Source: Caryophanales bacterium UBA6380 (GTDB lineage Bacteria; Bacillota_I; Bacilli_A; RFN20; CAG-826). Taken from it: a stretch of 41,772 nt of DNA. A program made the position numbers and the translations under genes. The notes beneath the pieces were generated by a model. It saw nothing but the letters and a program-made list of their open reading frames with translations, ran no database searches and was not told where the DNA came from. This document shows positions 6,665 through 15,129 of this stretch, in pieces; positions within the stretch are counted from its first letter, which is position 1; each line of letters begins with the position of its first letter. The stretch spans positions 1 through 41,772 of the forward strand of contig DJQS01000009.1 in NCBI GenBank assembly GCA_002438785.1. The letters run 5' to 3'.

Positions 6665-7859
6665 TCATCTTACCTCTCACGTAATTATCGAATGCAAACA
6701 TTTCTTCAATATTATCAAATTTAGCAAAGAAATAATAATCACCCATATCATCACGTAATGCTTTTGGATAATCTCCACTCATAGTAATATTGAATTTATA
6801 TTTTTCAATAATTTCTTCTTTAGAATGAACATATCTTACACCATATCGTCTACTACTAGCAACTGCAAAGTATTTTTTATCTCCAGGAATTTGTCTATTT
6901 TCATCATAAGCAACAGCATCTGCATAAACATCATATATAGAAATACTATTTGCGTAATCTATTAAATCTGGTGTATAACCTCCAGCAGGACGCATATTAG
7001 TTTCCAATGGAATATATGTTCCTTTCTTACCTAAATATGGGTGGTCAGATAAAAGTTTAAAAAATTCCACATGAAAGAATCTAGTTTTAACATTAAAAGC
7101 TTTAATAATTTTTCTTCCAAGTGCATCAAATTCATCATCGATTTTAGGAACGCAATAATACATATCATCTAAATTATTTTTAACAATATCTTCCATGCTT
7201 GTTTGAAAAATATTACTTGTTGAAAAAATCACGTCTCCTTTAGAATTTGAAACTCCATCATAAGAAACTATTTGACCATAAATAAATTCTTCAACAATAT
7301 AAGGAGTCTTCTTATCCCATTTATCATAAAAATAAACTAACTCCTCGTGATTACTTATTTTAAATGTACCATGACTACCAACACCATTATCTGGTTTAGC
7401 AAAAATTGGGTAATTAACTAAATTAGCAAATTCCTCTAATTTTTCTAAAGTGCTTAATAAAATATATCTAGCACATTTTACTCCAATCTTTTTAAATATT
7501 TCTTTTTGAAGTGATTTATGTTTATAAAATTTAACTTCTTCAACGTTCGCACCACTAGTAATATTGAAGACTTCTCTAAGCTCAGCATCTTTTTCTAACC
7601 AATATTCATTATTTGATTCAAGAAAATCAATATTTCCATATTTATCACAAAAATATTGTACTGCTCTTTTTTCATTTTCAAAATTCTCCATATCATTGCA
7701 ACAATAATATTCAGTTAAAGCATATTTGCATTGGTCTGGAATTTCAAAATATGGAGCATCACCGACGCCAAGAACATTATAACCTCTATTTTTCAACGCC
7801 AAACAAAACTTCCAGTAACTATCTGGAAAATGAGGAGAAATAAATACAAAATTTTTCAT
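6657..7859 (-). CDS. ATP-grasp superfamily carboxylate-amine ligase, substrate unknown
   Basis: A 400-residue protein with a pre-ATP-grasp Rossmann-like N-terminus (FVFISPHFPDSYWKFCLALK) and an ATP-grasp core. The core has YPIFAKPDNGVGSHGTFKI as the glycine-rich ATP loop, YIVEEFIYGQIVSYDG, and the Mg-binding strand PLETNMRPAGGYTPDL, where Glu and Asn are the metal ligands. ATP-grasp ligases form acyl-phosphate intermediates and join a carboxylate to an amine or thiol. The acceptor cannot be inferred. AGAGAGG lies 7 nt before the ATG. It is the first gene of an operon with ppa, which is odd because ATP-grasp chemistry releases ADP and phosphate, not PPi. Confidence 0.8.
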   Translation of the reverse strand: MKNFVFISPHFPDSYWKFCLALKNRGYNVLGVGDAPYFEIPDQCKYALTEYYCCNDMENFENEKRAVQYFCDKYGNIDFLESNNEYWLEKDAELREVFNITSGANVEEVKFYKHKSLQKEIFKKIGVKCARYILLSTLEKLEEFANLVNYPIFAKPDNGVGSHGTFKISNHEELVYFYDKWDKKTPYIVEEFIYGQIVSYDGVSNSKGDVIFSTSNIFQTSMEDIVKNNLDDMYYCVPKIDDEFDALGRKIIKAFNVKTRFFHVEFFKLLSDHPYLGKKGTYIPLETNMRPAGGYTPDLIDYANSISIYDVYADAVAYDENRQIPGDKKYFAVASSRRYGVRYVHSKEEIIEKYKFNITMSGDYPKALRDDMGDYYFFAKFDNIEEMFAFDNYVRGKMNE

Positions 7860-8060
7860 GTTAAGACCTCTCTATTAATATTCTATTACATTTTGACTTT
7901 TTAACAAATATTAAAAAATAAGTTTATATATAATTTACAAATATTAAAATTTAATAAACATTAAATAACACATTCGTCAATTTAAAAAAATAATTAATAT
8001 CACAATTTTTTAAAAAAATAATTTATGAAAATTTTAACAGAAAATAAAAAACCTAATAAC

Positions 8061-8089
8061 TTGACTTTAATAAAAAATAAGCATTTAAT
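8061..8089 (+). promoter_or_regulatory. Promoter of the ATP synthase operon
   Basis: TTGACT (8061-8066), 17-nt spacer, TTTAAT (8084-8089), then only 7 nt to the ATG at 8097. It is the only well-formed promoter in the 237-nt gap 7860-8096, whose remainder is featureless AT-rich sequence with no other gene or structured RNA that I can see. Transcription would start at or next to the start codon. Confidence 0.7.
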
Positions 8090-8096
8090 TTAATAT

Positions 8097-8486
8097 ATGA
8101 AATTATTGCCTAAGTTAGAAAAAAAATCGCTTGTAGGACTATTATTATCATTATTAATAATATTTGTTTTAGGTTTTTCAATAGGTATTACATTATATTT
8201 TATAAATGGTAATTATTTATTCATTTCGTTATTTTCAATAAATTATTTTTTTATGCTTTTAATTTATTTATTAATGAATTATTTCTATAACAATTTTTCA
8301 AATAAGCCAAATGTTAATTCAATTATTTCTTTATTCTCAAGATTCTTAGTCATTTTATCAGCTTTAGGTTTGACAATTTTATTGTTATTTTTAACAAAAA
8401 ACCTTTCAAAACCTAACATTTTTTATATATTTATCTCACCTCTATTATTGACGATCGGCTATATACTTTCATTTTTATTTAAATAG
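8097..8486 (+). CDS. Four-helix membrane protein at the AtpI position
   Basis: 129 residues with four hydrophobic segments (about 14-35, 41-62, 78-98 and 106-127), almost no soluble part and no strong family motif. First gene of the ATP synthase operon, 14 nt before atpB, it occupies the place of atpI, which helps c-ring assembly in other bacteria. AtpI proteins are poorly conserved, so function is inferred from position and topology. There is no Shine-Dalgarno, and the operon promoter -10 ends 7 nt before the ATG. Confidence 0.6.
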   Translation: MKLLPKLEKKSLVGLLLSLLIIFVLGFSIGITLYFINGNYLFISLFSINYFFMLLIYLLMNYFYNNFSNKPNVNSIISLFSRFLVILSALGLTILLLFLTKNLSKPNIFYIFISPLLLTIGYILSFLFK

Positions 8487-8500
8487 GTTGGTATTAATTT

Positions 8501-9346
8501 ATGGATTTTAAACGCGTAATCAAATGGCTTAATTGGAATGAAATTCCACCAGAATTTATATCCAGTTTACTAGTATTTTTAATTATTATTATTTTAATAT
8601 TATTTATTCGCTTTAATATTAAAAAATATGATCCATTAAAAAAGCCATCTACTTTTATAAACATAATAGAAAGTCTAACTTCCTTCGCTGATAAACAAGT
8701 AAGTCAAATTATGGGTCCAGCTTTTAATGGATATGGTGGCTTTATTTTATATACAGGTTTATACATCTTTTTAGGTTTTCTAGTCGGAATGATTGGCTTA
8801 CCTAATATCATTCAACCTACATCATCATGGGCACTTGAAGCGCTACCTAATCCTTTTACAAATTTAGCAATGCCTTTAGCCTTAGCATTAGTAACATTTG
8901 GATTAACCCATTTTACTGCAATGAAATATAAACATTGGTCATATTTTAAACGTTATACTGAACCATTTGCTATATTCTTACCTATAAACCTTGTAACAAT
9001 GTGGTCAAATGTTTTATCACTTACATTGCGTCTATTTGGAAACGCATTAGCTGGTTATTGCGTTATTACATTAATCTATGTAGGAATTGGTACTATAATT
9101 CCGCCTCTTGGTAATTATTCTGGATTAGCTTTAACGCCATTATTAGCCCCAATTGCTCATTTATATTTTGATATTTTTGATGGTTTAATACAACTCGCTG
9201 TATTTTGTATTTTAACAATGATTAATGTTTCTACTGAATATATATCACCAAGTGATTATAAATTAGCACTAGAAAATAAGAAATTATTTAAAGAACAGAA
9301 ACATCTTAAAAAAATTAAAAAGAAAGAATTAAAGGCAAATGTTTAA
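8501..9346 (+). CDS. atpB: F-type ATP synthase subunit a
   Basis: A 281-residue membrane stator subunit that forms the two ion half-channels against the c-ring. The essential Arg is in SLTLRLFGNALAGY, and the last helices with HLYFDIFDGLIQLAVFCILTMINV are typical. About six helices are visible, and the C-terminus ends in a lysine-rich tail. The Shine-Dalgarno is weak (TAGGTTGG). It is followed after 30 nt by atpE. Confidence 0.95.
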   Translation: MDFKRVIKWLNWNEIPPEFISSLLVFLIIIILILFIRFNIKKYDPLKKPSTFINIIESLTSFADKQVSQIMGPAFNGYGGFILYTGLYIFLGFLVGMIGLPNIIQPTSSWALEALPNPFTNLAMPLALALVTFGLTHFTAMKYKHWSYFKRYTEPFAIFLPINLVTMWSNVLSLTLRLFGNALAGYCVITLIYVGIGTIIPPLGNYSGLALTPLLAPIAHLYFDIFDGLIQLAVFCILTMINVSTEYISPSDYKLALENKKLFKEQKHLKKIKKKELKANV

Positions 9347-9376
9347 TTATTATATAAATATTGAAGGGAGAAAATT

Positions 9377-9601
9377 ATGGATTTAACATTTATTGGTTTA
9401 GGAATTGCTTGTATTGGTATGGGATTAGCTGCTTTAGGAGAGGGATGGTCTGTTTCTAAAGCAATGGAAGCAATTGGAAGAAATCCAACAGCTGCTAGTG
9501 ATATACGTAATACAATGATTATCGGTGTTGGTTTAATTGAATCTGTTGCAATTTATATTCTTGTAGTTGCTATTTTAATGGCATTTGTTGTAGGAAAATA
9601 A
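9377..9601 (+). CDS. atpE: F-type ATP synthase subunit c (two-carboxylate type)
   Basis: A 74-residue hairpin of two helices joined by the conserved loop Gly34-Arg35-Asn36-Pro37. The ion-carrying carboxylate is Glu55 in helix 2 (GLIESVAIY). A second carboxylate, Glu22 in helix 1 (LGEGWSVSKA), aligns with Gln32 of the Ilyobacter c subunit: the spacing to the loop Arg (13) and to the helix-2 Glu (33) is the same. Ser56 and Tyr60 also match the sodium-site pattern, but its Thr is Val57. A strong Shine-Dalgarno AAGGGAG precedes the ATG. Confidence 0.95.
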   Translation: MDLTFIGLGIACIGMGLAALGEGWSVSKAMEAIGRNPTAASDIRNTMIIGVGLIESVAIYILVVAILMAFVVGK

Positions 9602-9614
9602 AAGGAGAAAAGTG

Positions 9615-10214
9615 ATGTCTAAAAAATTTAAATTTTTTGGTTTTATCACATTTTGTTCTTCTTCTATCTTACTAACATCTTGTGATGATAAACAATTAAG
9701 TGAAAAAATTGGTACTACGATTTCAAATATGTTACCAAATCTTTATATAACTTTAATGCAATTAGGTTTATTTATACTTGTTGCTATTTTATTTATCTTT
9801 TTAGCTTATAAACCTTTAAAAAAGAAATTAAAACAAAGAAGCGATTTTATTGAGAAAAACATTAAAGATAGTGAAGATAAAAAGATCGAAGCTGAACAAA
9901 ATGTTGCTAAATCTAATGAAATGATTTTAGAAAGCAAAAAACAAGCTGCAGAAATTATCGCTAATGCTAATAAAGTAGCTGAAAATAAAGCGAATACTTC
10001 TCAACAAGAATTATCCTTATTAATTGAAAAGCAAAAAACTCAAGCAAATAAAGATATAGAAGATAAAAAACGTAAAATGATTTCTGAAGCTAAAAGTGAA
10101 ATTGTTGAAGCAGCTATCGAGACGAGTAAACATATTTTAGGTAGAGAAATAACTAAAGAAGATAATGATAAATTTGTTGAAGATTTTATTAAGGAATTTA
10201 ATAAAACTAAATAA
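9615..10214 (+). CDS. atpF: F-type ATP synthase subunit b, lipoprotein form
   Basis: This is the peripheral stalk subunit, about 199 residues. It begins with a signal peptide and lipobox (SILLTSC, Cys near residue 24), then one membrane helix (about 43-66) and a long charged coiled coil. Mollicute b subunits are known to carry such a lipoprotein leader, whereas Bacillus b does not. I use the ATG at 9615; the GTG directly before it (9612) is possible, but AAGGAG is spaced better for the ATG. It sits between atpE and atpH. Confidence 0.92.
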   Translation: MSKKFKFFGFITFCSSSILLTSCDDKQLSEKIGTTISNMLPNLYITLMQLGLFILVAILFIFLAYKPLKKKLKQRSDFIEKNIKDSEDKKIEAEQNVAKSNEMILESKKQAAEIIANANKVAENKANTSQQELSLLIEKQKTQANKDIEDKKRKMISEAKSEIVEAAIETSKHILGREITKEDNDKFVEDFIKEFNKTK

Positions 10215-10219
10215 AACCT

Positions 10220-10801
10220 ATGGATAAGATTACAATTGTTAATAAAATAAGTGAAGGGTTGTTTGAAAGTGCTTTATCAAACAACTTAGTTTCGCAATTT
10301 AAAGAAGATTTAAAATTTATTGTTTTTACTTTAAAAAATAACAATGAATTATTTACTTTTTTAACTTCTCCTTTTATTGAATATAAAGAAAAATTAAAAA
10401 CTGTAAACCAGGTTTTTAATTCTACATTAGAAAACGATATGCTTTCATTTTTAAACTTATTAATTGAGAAAAATTTATTATCTTATATAGAAGTTATTAA
10501 AACTCAATTTGAAAAATTATCTAATGAACATGAAAATATAATTGAAGGTACAATATATACACCATTTGAACTAAGTGATAATCAAATTAAATCATTAGAA
10601 TTATCTTTTTCAAATAAACTTAAAAAAACTATAAAATTTAAACAAAAAATCGAGAAAAATCTTATTGCGGGTATAAAAATTATTTTAGATGATACAGTTT
10701 ATGAATATACAATTAATTCTAAATTAGAAGAAGCAAAGCAAAATATTATTGATCAAATCAATAAAAAATATAATGAAGATGGAGGAGATATCAATGAGTA
10801 G
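10220..10801 (+). CDS. atpH: F-type ATP synthase subunit delta
   Basis: A 193-residue stator subunit (OSCP-like) that links b to the top of F1. The helical N-terminal domain (1 to about 105, with FLTSPFIEYKEKLKTVNQVF) and the C-terminal segment (LIAGIKIILDDTVYEYTINSKLEEAKQNI) fit the family, including the VG/AGI-x-I-x-hydrophobic strand. It starts 6 nt after atpF with no clear Shine-Dalgarno. Its end overlaps atpA by 8 nt and contains the GGAGGAG site used by atpA. Confidence 0.92.
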   Translation: MDKITIVNKISEGLFESALSNNLVSQFKEDLKFIVFTLKNNNELFTFLTSPFIEYKEKLKTVNQVFNSTLENDMLSFLNLLIEKNLLSYIEVIKTQFEKLSNEHENIIEGTIYTPFELSDNQIKSLELSFSNKLKKTIKFKQKIEKNLIAGIKIILDDTVYEYTINSKLEEAKQNIIDQINKKYNEDGGDINE

Positions 10802-12332
10802 TATAAAAGATTTAAATTCTCTTTCACAAATAATTAAAGATGAGATAAACAAAGTAGAAAAAAAGATTGATACCTCTAATGTCGGCCAAGTTATTAGCGT
10901 TGGCGACTGTATCGCTACTGTTTTTGGTCTTGATAAAGCAATGTATGGGGAATTAATTTTGTTTCCTGGACCAAGTTATGGAATGGTAATGAATATCGAG
11001 GAAGATAATATTGGTGTTGCCTTATTTGGTGATGATATAACTATTAAAGAAGGTGATTTATGCCAAAGAACAATGAACGTTGTAAGTGTTCCTGTTGGTG
11101 ATGCTTTATTAGGGAGAGTCGTTAACGCATTAGGACAACCAATTGATGGTAAAGGAAAAATCGATTCAAATATTTTTAGACCTGTTGAAATGATGGCTCC
11201 TTCAATTATGGATCGAGAATCAGTGACTGAACCATTAGAAACTGGGATCAAGGTAATTGATGCAATGATACCAATTGGAAAAGGTCAAAGAGAATTAATT
11301 ATTGGTGATAGACAAACTGGTAAAACTGCAATTGCTATTGATACAATTATCAATCAAAAAGGAAAAGATGTCATATGTATTTATTGTTCAATTGGTCAAA
11401 AAAACTCTAGTTTGGCACAAATAGTTAATAAATTAAAGCAATTTGATGCTTTAAAATATACAGTTGTTGTTAGTGCTAATGCAAGTCAATCATCCCCTAT
11501 GATATATTTAGCTCCTTATAGTGCTACTTCAATTGCTGAATATTGGATGAGACAAGGAAAGGATGTTTTAATTGTTTATGATGATTTATCAAAACATGCT
11601 GTTGCCTATCGAACCTTATTATTGTTATTAAGAAGATCTCCTGGTAGAGAAGCTTACCCGGGTGATATTTTCTATTTGCATTCAAGATTATTAGAAAGAT
11701 CTTGTAAATTAAATGATGAATTAAAGGGAGGTAGTATTACTGCTTTACCTATTGTTGAAACTCAAGCAGGTGATATTAGTGCTTATATTCCAACAAATAT
11801 TATTTCTATAACAGATGGTCAATTATTTTTAAATACAGATATGTTTAATGCAGGACAAAGGCCAGCTATTGATTCAAGTCTGAGTGTTTCTCGTGTTGGA
11901 AGTGCTGCTCAAACTAAGATAATGAAAAAAGAATCGAAGAATTTACGTATGCAACTAGCTAATTACCATGAAATGCTTGATTTTTCTCGTTTTGGTAGTG
12001 ACTTAGATAAAACAACACAAAAAATATTAACTCATGGTGCAATCTTATTAGAAGTCTTAAAACAAAAACAATACATGCCTTTATCGATGGCGCAAGAAAT
12101 AATCGATATTTTTGTTGCTCAAAGCGGTGAACTTGACTCTATTGATCCTTTGAAAGTACATTCATTCTTAAAATTATTATCGATTTATATAAATGCACAT
12201 TGTCCTGAAATTTATGAAAATATCTCTAATAAGAAAGTATTTTCAGATGAAGATAAAAGCAAAGTAATTAATATATTAAATAATGTTAAAGTCGCAAAAA
12301 TAACTGATGATTTAACTGACGAGGTTTTATAA
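10794..12332 (+). CDS. atpA: F-type ATP synthase subunit alpha
   Basis: 512 residues of the non-catalytic nucleotide-binding F1 subunit. Visible are the beta-barrel N-domain (GQVISVGDCIATVFGLDKAMYGEL), the P-loop GDRQTGKTAIA, the Walker B LIVYDDL, the SPGREAYPGDIFYLHSRLLER block and RPAIDSSLSVSRVGSAAQTK. The start is the ATG at 10794, where GGAGGAG is correctly spaced (7 nt). The frame can be extended upstream to 10749, but that part overlaps delta and has no initiation signal. Confidence 0.97.
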   Translation: MSSIKDLNSLSQIIKDEINKVEKKIDTSNVGQVISVGDCIATVFGLDKAMYGELILFPGPSYGMVMNIEEDNIGVALFGDDITIKEGDLCQRTMNVVSVPVGDALLGRVVNALGQPIDGKGKIDSNIFRPVEMMAPSIMDRESVTEPLETGIKVIDAMIPIGKGQRELIIGDRQTGKTAIAIDTIINQKGKDVICIYCSIGQKNSSLAQIVNKLKQFDALKYTVVVSANASQSSPMIYLAPYSATSIAEYWMRQGKDVLIVYDDLSKHAVAYRTLLLLLRRSPGREAYPGDIFYLHSRLLERSCKLNDELKGGSITALPIVETQAGDISAYIPTNIISITDGQLFLNTDMFNAGQRPAIDSSLSVSRVGSAAQTKIMKKESKNLRMQLANYHEMLDFSRFGSDLDKTTQKILTHGAILLEVLKQKQYMPLSMAQEIIDIFVAQSGELDSIDPLKVHSFLKLLSIYINAHCPEIYENISNKKVFSDEDKSKVINILNNVKVAKITDDLTDEVL

Positions 12333-12334
12333 AA

Positions 12335-13204
12335 ATGGCTGATTCTTTATTAAATGTTAAAAAAAGAATTCAAACAGTTAATTCTATAAAAAAGATTACA
12401 AATGCTATGAAATTAATTGCTAGCAGTCGTTATAATAAGTTAAAAACTATATTTGATAATAATTTTTTATATTATAATTACATGAAAAAAGCAATGAATA
12501 TCTCACTTAAATATGTAAACTTTGAAGATTCAAAGCATATTCCTACATGTTTAATTGAAAATAATTCAAATAAAAATTTATTTATTTTAGTTTCTTCTAC
12601 TTTAGGCTTATGTGGTTCTTATTTTTATAATTTAGCAAAACTAGCTGATTTACATTTAAATAAAGACAGCGATGTCATTTTTATTGGTCAAAAAGGGTAT
12701 CGAAAATACAAAGATAAAGTAAATAATTCATTCAATGATTTTATTAATTTGCTCGATAATTTAAATATTGATTCAGTTAATTATTTTAGACATTATTTAG
12801 ATAATTTATATAAAAAGAATAATTATAAAAGTGTTTATATAATATATACAAGTTATATAAATAGTTTGAAAGTTGAATGCAAAATCGAAAAGTTGTTACC
12901 TCTTCAAATTGATAAAGAATGCATTAATGATAGTGTTGAACCATTATTTGAAAATAGCACTTCTTCTATTGTTGATTTAATTGTTCCTCATTATTTAGAT
13001 GCTTTATTATATCGATACTTTTTAGAAAGTAATTTGTCTGAGCAAACATGTAGAAAAAATAGTATGGAAAATGCTTCAACTAGTGCTGATAAATTAATTG
13101 ATAATTTAATGCTTTTATATAATAAAGTAAGACAACAAAATATTACTAATGAAATAACTGAAATTATTTCTGGTAGTAATAATGATCCAATTAACTTTAT
13201 TTAA
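12335..13204 (+). CDS. atpG: F-type ATP synthase subunit gamma
   Basis: 289-residue central shaft. N-terminal helix LLNVKKRIQTVNSIKKITNAMKLIA and C-terminal helix ENASTSADKLIDNLMLLYNKVRQQNITNEITEIISG are the paired coiled coil inserted in the alpha/beta ring. The middle Rossmann part carries LGLCGSYFYN. It starts 2 nt after atpA behind GAGG. Confidence 0.95.
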   Translation: MADSLLNVKKRIQTVNSIKKITNAMKLIASSRYNKLKTIFDNNFLYYNYMKKAMNISLKYVNFEDSKHIPTCLIENNSNKNLFILVSSTLGLCGSYFYNLAKLADLHLNKDSDVIFIGQKGYRKYKDKVNNSFNDFINLLDNLNIDSVNYFRHYLDNLYKKNNYKSVYIIYTSYINSLKVECKIEKLLPLQIDKECINDSVEPLFENSTSSIVDLIVPHYLDALLYRYFLESNLSEQTCRKNSMENASTSADKLIDNLMLLYNKVRQQNITNEITEIISGSNNDPINFI

Positions 13205-13215
13205 GGAGATATAAC

Positions 13216-14661
13216 ATGATTAAAGAATATAAATTAAATACAAGGTTAAAAGAAGCTACTATAGGCCATGTTATACAAGCAATCGGTCCTGTAATTGATG
13301 TTAAATTCGATGATGGTTTAATGCCATCTATTCGTACTGCTTTAAAAGTTAAAATTAATCATATGGGTAAAGAATCTGAACTTATTTTAGAAGTTCAGCA
13401 AGATATTGGTAATGACACTATCAGAACAATTGCTATGGGTCCTACTGAAGGTATACAAAAAGGATTAGAAGTAATTAATACACATTCTTCAATTAAAGTC
13501 CCTGTTGGATTTAATGTTCTAGGAAGAATGTTTAATGTATTAGGTAAACCTATCGATAATTTAGGTGAATTTGAGCCATATGAGACTCATTCTATTTATA
13601 ATAAACCACCTTCATTTGAAGATCAGCCAACAACCATTCAAATTTTCGAAACAGGAATTAAGGTTTTAGATTTATTATGTCCTTATGTTAAAGGTGGTAA
13701 GGTTGGATTATTTGGTGGAGCAGGTGTAGGAAAAACTACTCTTATTCAAGAATTAATTCATAATATTGTTACACAAAAACAAGGTACATCAATTTTTAGT
13801 GGTGTAGGTGAAAGAAGCCGTGAAGGAAAAGATTTATATAAGGAAATGAAAGCTAGTGGTGTATTAAAAAATACTGCTTTAATTTTTGGACAAATGAATG
13901 AATCTCCTGGAGTAAGAATGCATGCTCCTTTAAGTGCTTTAACAATGGCAGAATGGTTTAGAGATGAAGCTCATCAAGATGTTTTATTGTTTATTGATAA
14001 TATATTTAGATTTACGCAAGCAGGTAGTGAAGTAAGTGCACTTCTAGGAAGAATGCCAAGTGCAGTCGGTTATCAACCTACTTTAGCTACTGAAATGGGA
14101 CAACTTCAAGAAAGAATTGCTTCTACTAGAAATGGTTCTATTACCTCAATCCAAGCGATTTATGTTCCAGCAGATGATTTAACAGACCCTGCTCCTGCTA
14201 CGACTTTTGCACACTTAGATGCAAAAACTGTTCTTGATCGAAATACTGCAGCATTAGGAATTTATCCTGCAGTAGATCCTCTAGCAAGTTCTAGTAATAT
14301 TTTAGACCCAAATATTGTTGGTAAAAAACATTATAAAATTGCTCGACAAATCCAATCGATATTAGAACGTTATAAGGATCTTCAAGATATTATTGCAATT
14401 TTAGGTGTTGATGAACTAAGTGATGAAGATAAACTAATAGTCAATAGAGCTAGAAAAATTAGAAATTTCTTATCACAACCATTTTTTGTTGCTGAACCTT
14501 TTTTAGGTGTTGAAGGAAAGTATGTTAAATTAGAGGATACAATCTCTTCTTTTGAAAGAATTATTAATGGTGAAGGCGATAACTTACCAGAAGCTGCCTT
14601 TTTATATGTAGGCTCGTTTGACGAAGTCATTGAAAAAGCTAAAACATTAGAAACTAAATAA
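13216..14661 (+). CDS. atpD: F-type ATP synthase subunit beta
   Basis: 481-residue catalytic F1 subunit. P-loop GGAGVGKTTLI, the GVGERSREGKDLY catalytic-Glu segment, Walker B DVLLFIDNIFRF, the SALLGRMPSAVGYQPTLATEMG block and the C-terminal DELSDEDK (DELSEEDK-type) motif are all intact. It has an N-terminal extension of about 14 residues (MIKEYKLNTRLKEA) before the usual start of the fold; AAGGAGAT precedes that ATG, so the extension is probably real. Confidence 0.97.
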   Translation: MIKEYKLNTRLKEATIGHVIQAIGPVIDVKFDDGLMPSIRTALKVKINHMGKESELILEVQQDIGNDTIRTIAMGPTEGIQKGLEVINTHSSIKVPVGFNVLGRMFNVLGKPIDNLGEFEPYETHSIYNKPPSFEDQPTTIQIFETGIKVLDLLCPYVKGGKVGLFGGAGVGKTTLIQELIHNIVTQKQGTSIFSGVGERSREGKDLYKEMKASGVLKNTALIFGQMNESPGVRMHAPLSALTMAEWFRDEAHQDVLLFIDNIFRFTQAGSEVSALLGRMPSAVGYQPTLATEMGQLQERIASTRNGSITSIQAIYVPADDLTDPAPATTFAHLDAKTVLDRNTAALGIYPAVDPLASSSNILDPNIVGKKHYKIARQIQSILERYKDLQDIIAILGVDELSDEDKLIVNRARKIRNFLSQPFFVAEPFLGVEGKYVKLEDTISSFERIINGEGDNLPEAAFLYVGSFDEVIEKAKTLETK

Positions 14662-14665
14662 AATT

Positions 14666-15085
14666 ATGGTAAATCAATTTTCATTGCAAATCATTACTCC
14701 TAAAGGTCTATACATAAATAAAATGGTTGAAAGTATAACTATTTTAACTGATAATGGCGAAATTACAATTTTGCCAAATCACATTGAATATTTAGCTAAT
14801 GTTAACATTTCAATATTAAAAATTTTTGGTAACGCCATTAATCAATATTATGCAGTCGGTGGAGGAGCAACACATTTTTATGAAAAAGAAAATGTTTGCA
14901 GATTACTTCTTAGAAGTATTTATTCTATAAATGAAATTGATATAGAACTAACTAAAAAAGCACAGTTAGAGGCTTTAGATAAACTTAAAAAATCTTTGAG
15001 TAATGTTGAACACGCTCATGCAGAAATGGCTTTAAAAAGAGCTATTAATAAGTTAAATTTAAAAAATAATTATAACAATAAATAA
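14666..15085 (+). CDS. atpC: F-type ATP synthase subunit epsilon
   Basis: 139 residues: the beta-sandwich N-domain (FSLQIITPKGLYINKMVESITILTDNGEITILPNH is the family start) and a C-terminal helical hairpin that can inhibit the enzyme. It lies 4 nt after atpD with no Shine-Dalgarno, so expression probably depends on coupling to atpD. Last gene of the operon; no clear intrinsic terminator follows in the 44 nt before the next promoter and gene. Confidence 0.93.
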   Translation: MVNQFSLQIITPKGLYINKMVESITILTDNGEITILPNHIEYLANVNISILKIFGNAINQYYAVGGGATHFYEKENVCRLLLRSIYSINEIDIELTKKAQLEALDKLKKSLSNVEHAHAEMALKRAINKLNLKNNYNNK

Positions 15086-15095
15086 ATAATGTTGT

Positions 15096-15123
15096 TTGTT
15101 ATATATTTAGTTGGACTTATAAT
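15096..15123 (+). promoter_or_regulatory. Promoter of the exonuclease-recU pair (leaderless type)
   Basis: TTGTTA (15096-15101), 16-nt spacer, perfect TATAAT (15118-15123), then exactly AAAGAT and the ATG at 15130. With the usual 6-nt distance from the -10 to the start site, transcription begins at the A of the start codon. There is no Shine-Dalgarno. Confidence 0.7.
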
Positions 15124-15129
15124 AAAGAT

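Noticed and set aside
10749..10793. Upstream extension of atpA to an earlier ATG
   Set aside because: It lies within atpH in another frame, has no ribosome site, and extends the protein beyond the usual family start.
14382..14630. Minus-strand open frame inside atpD
   Set aside because: It is antisense to a fully conserved gene, with no ribosome site and no plausible protein family; the same holds for the other antisense frames in atpA, der, trmH and the lipoproteins.
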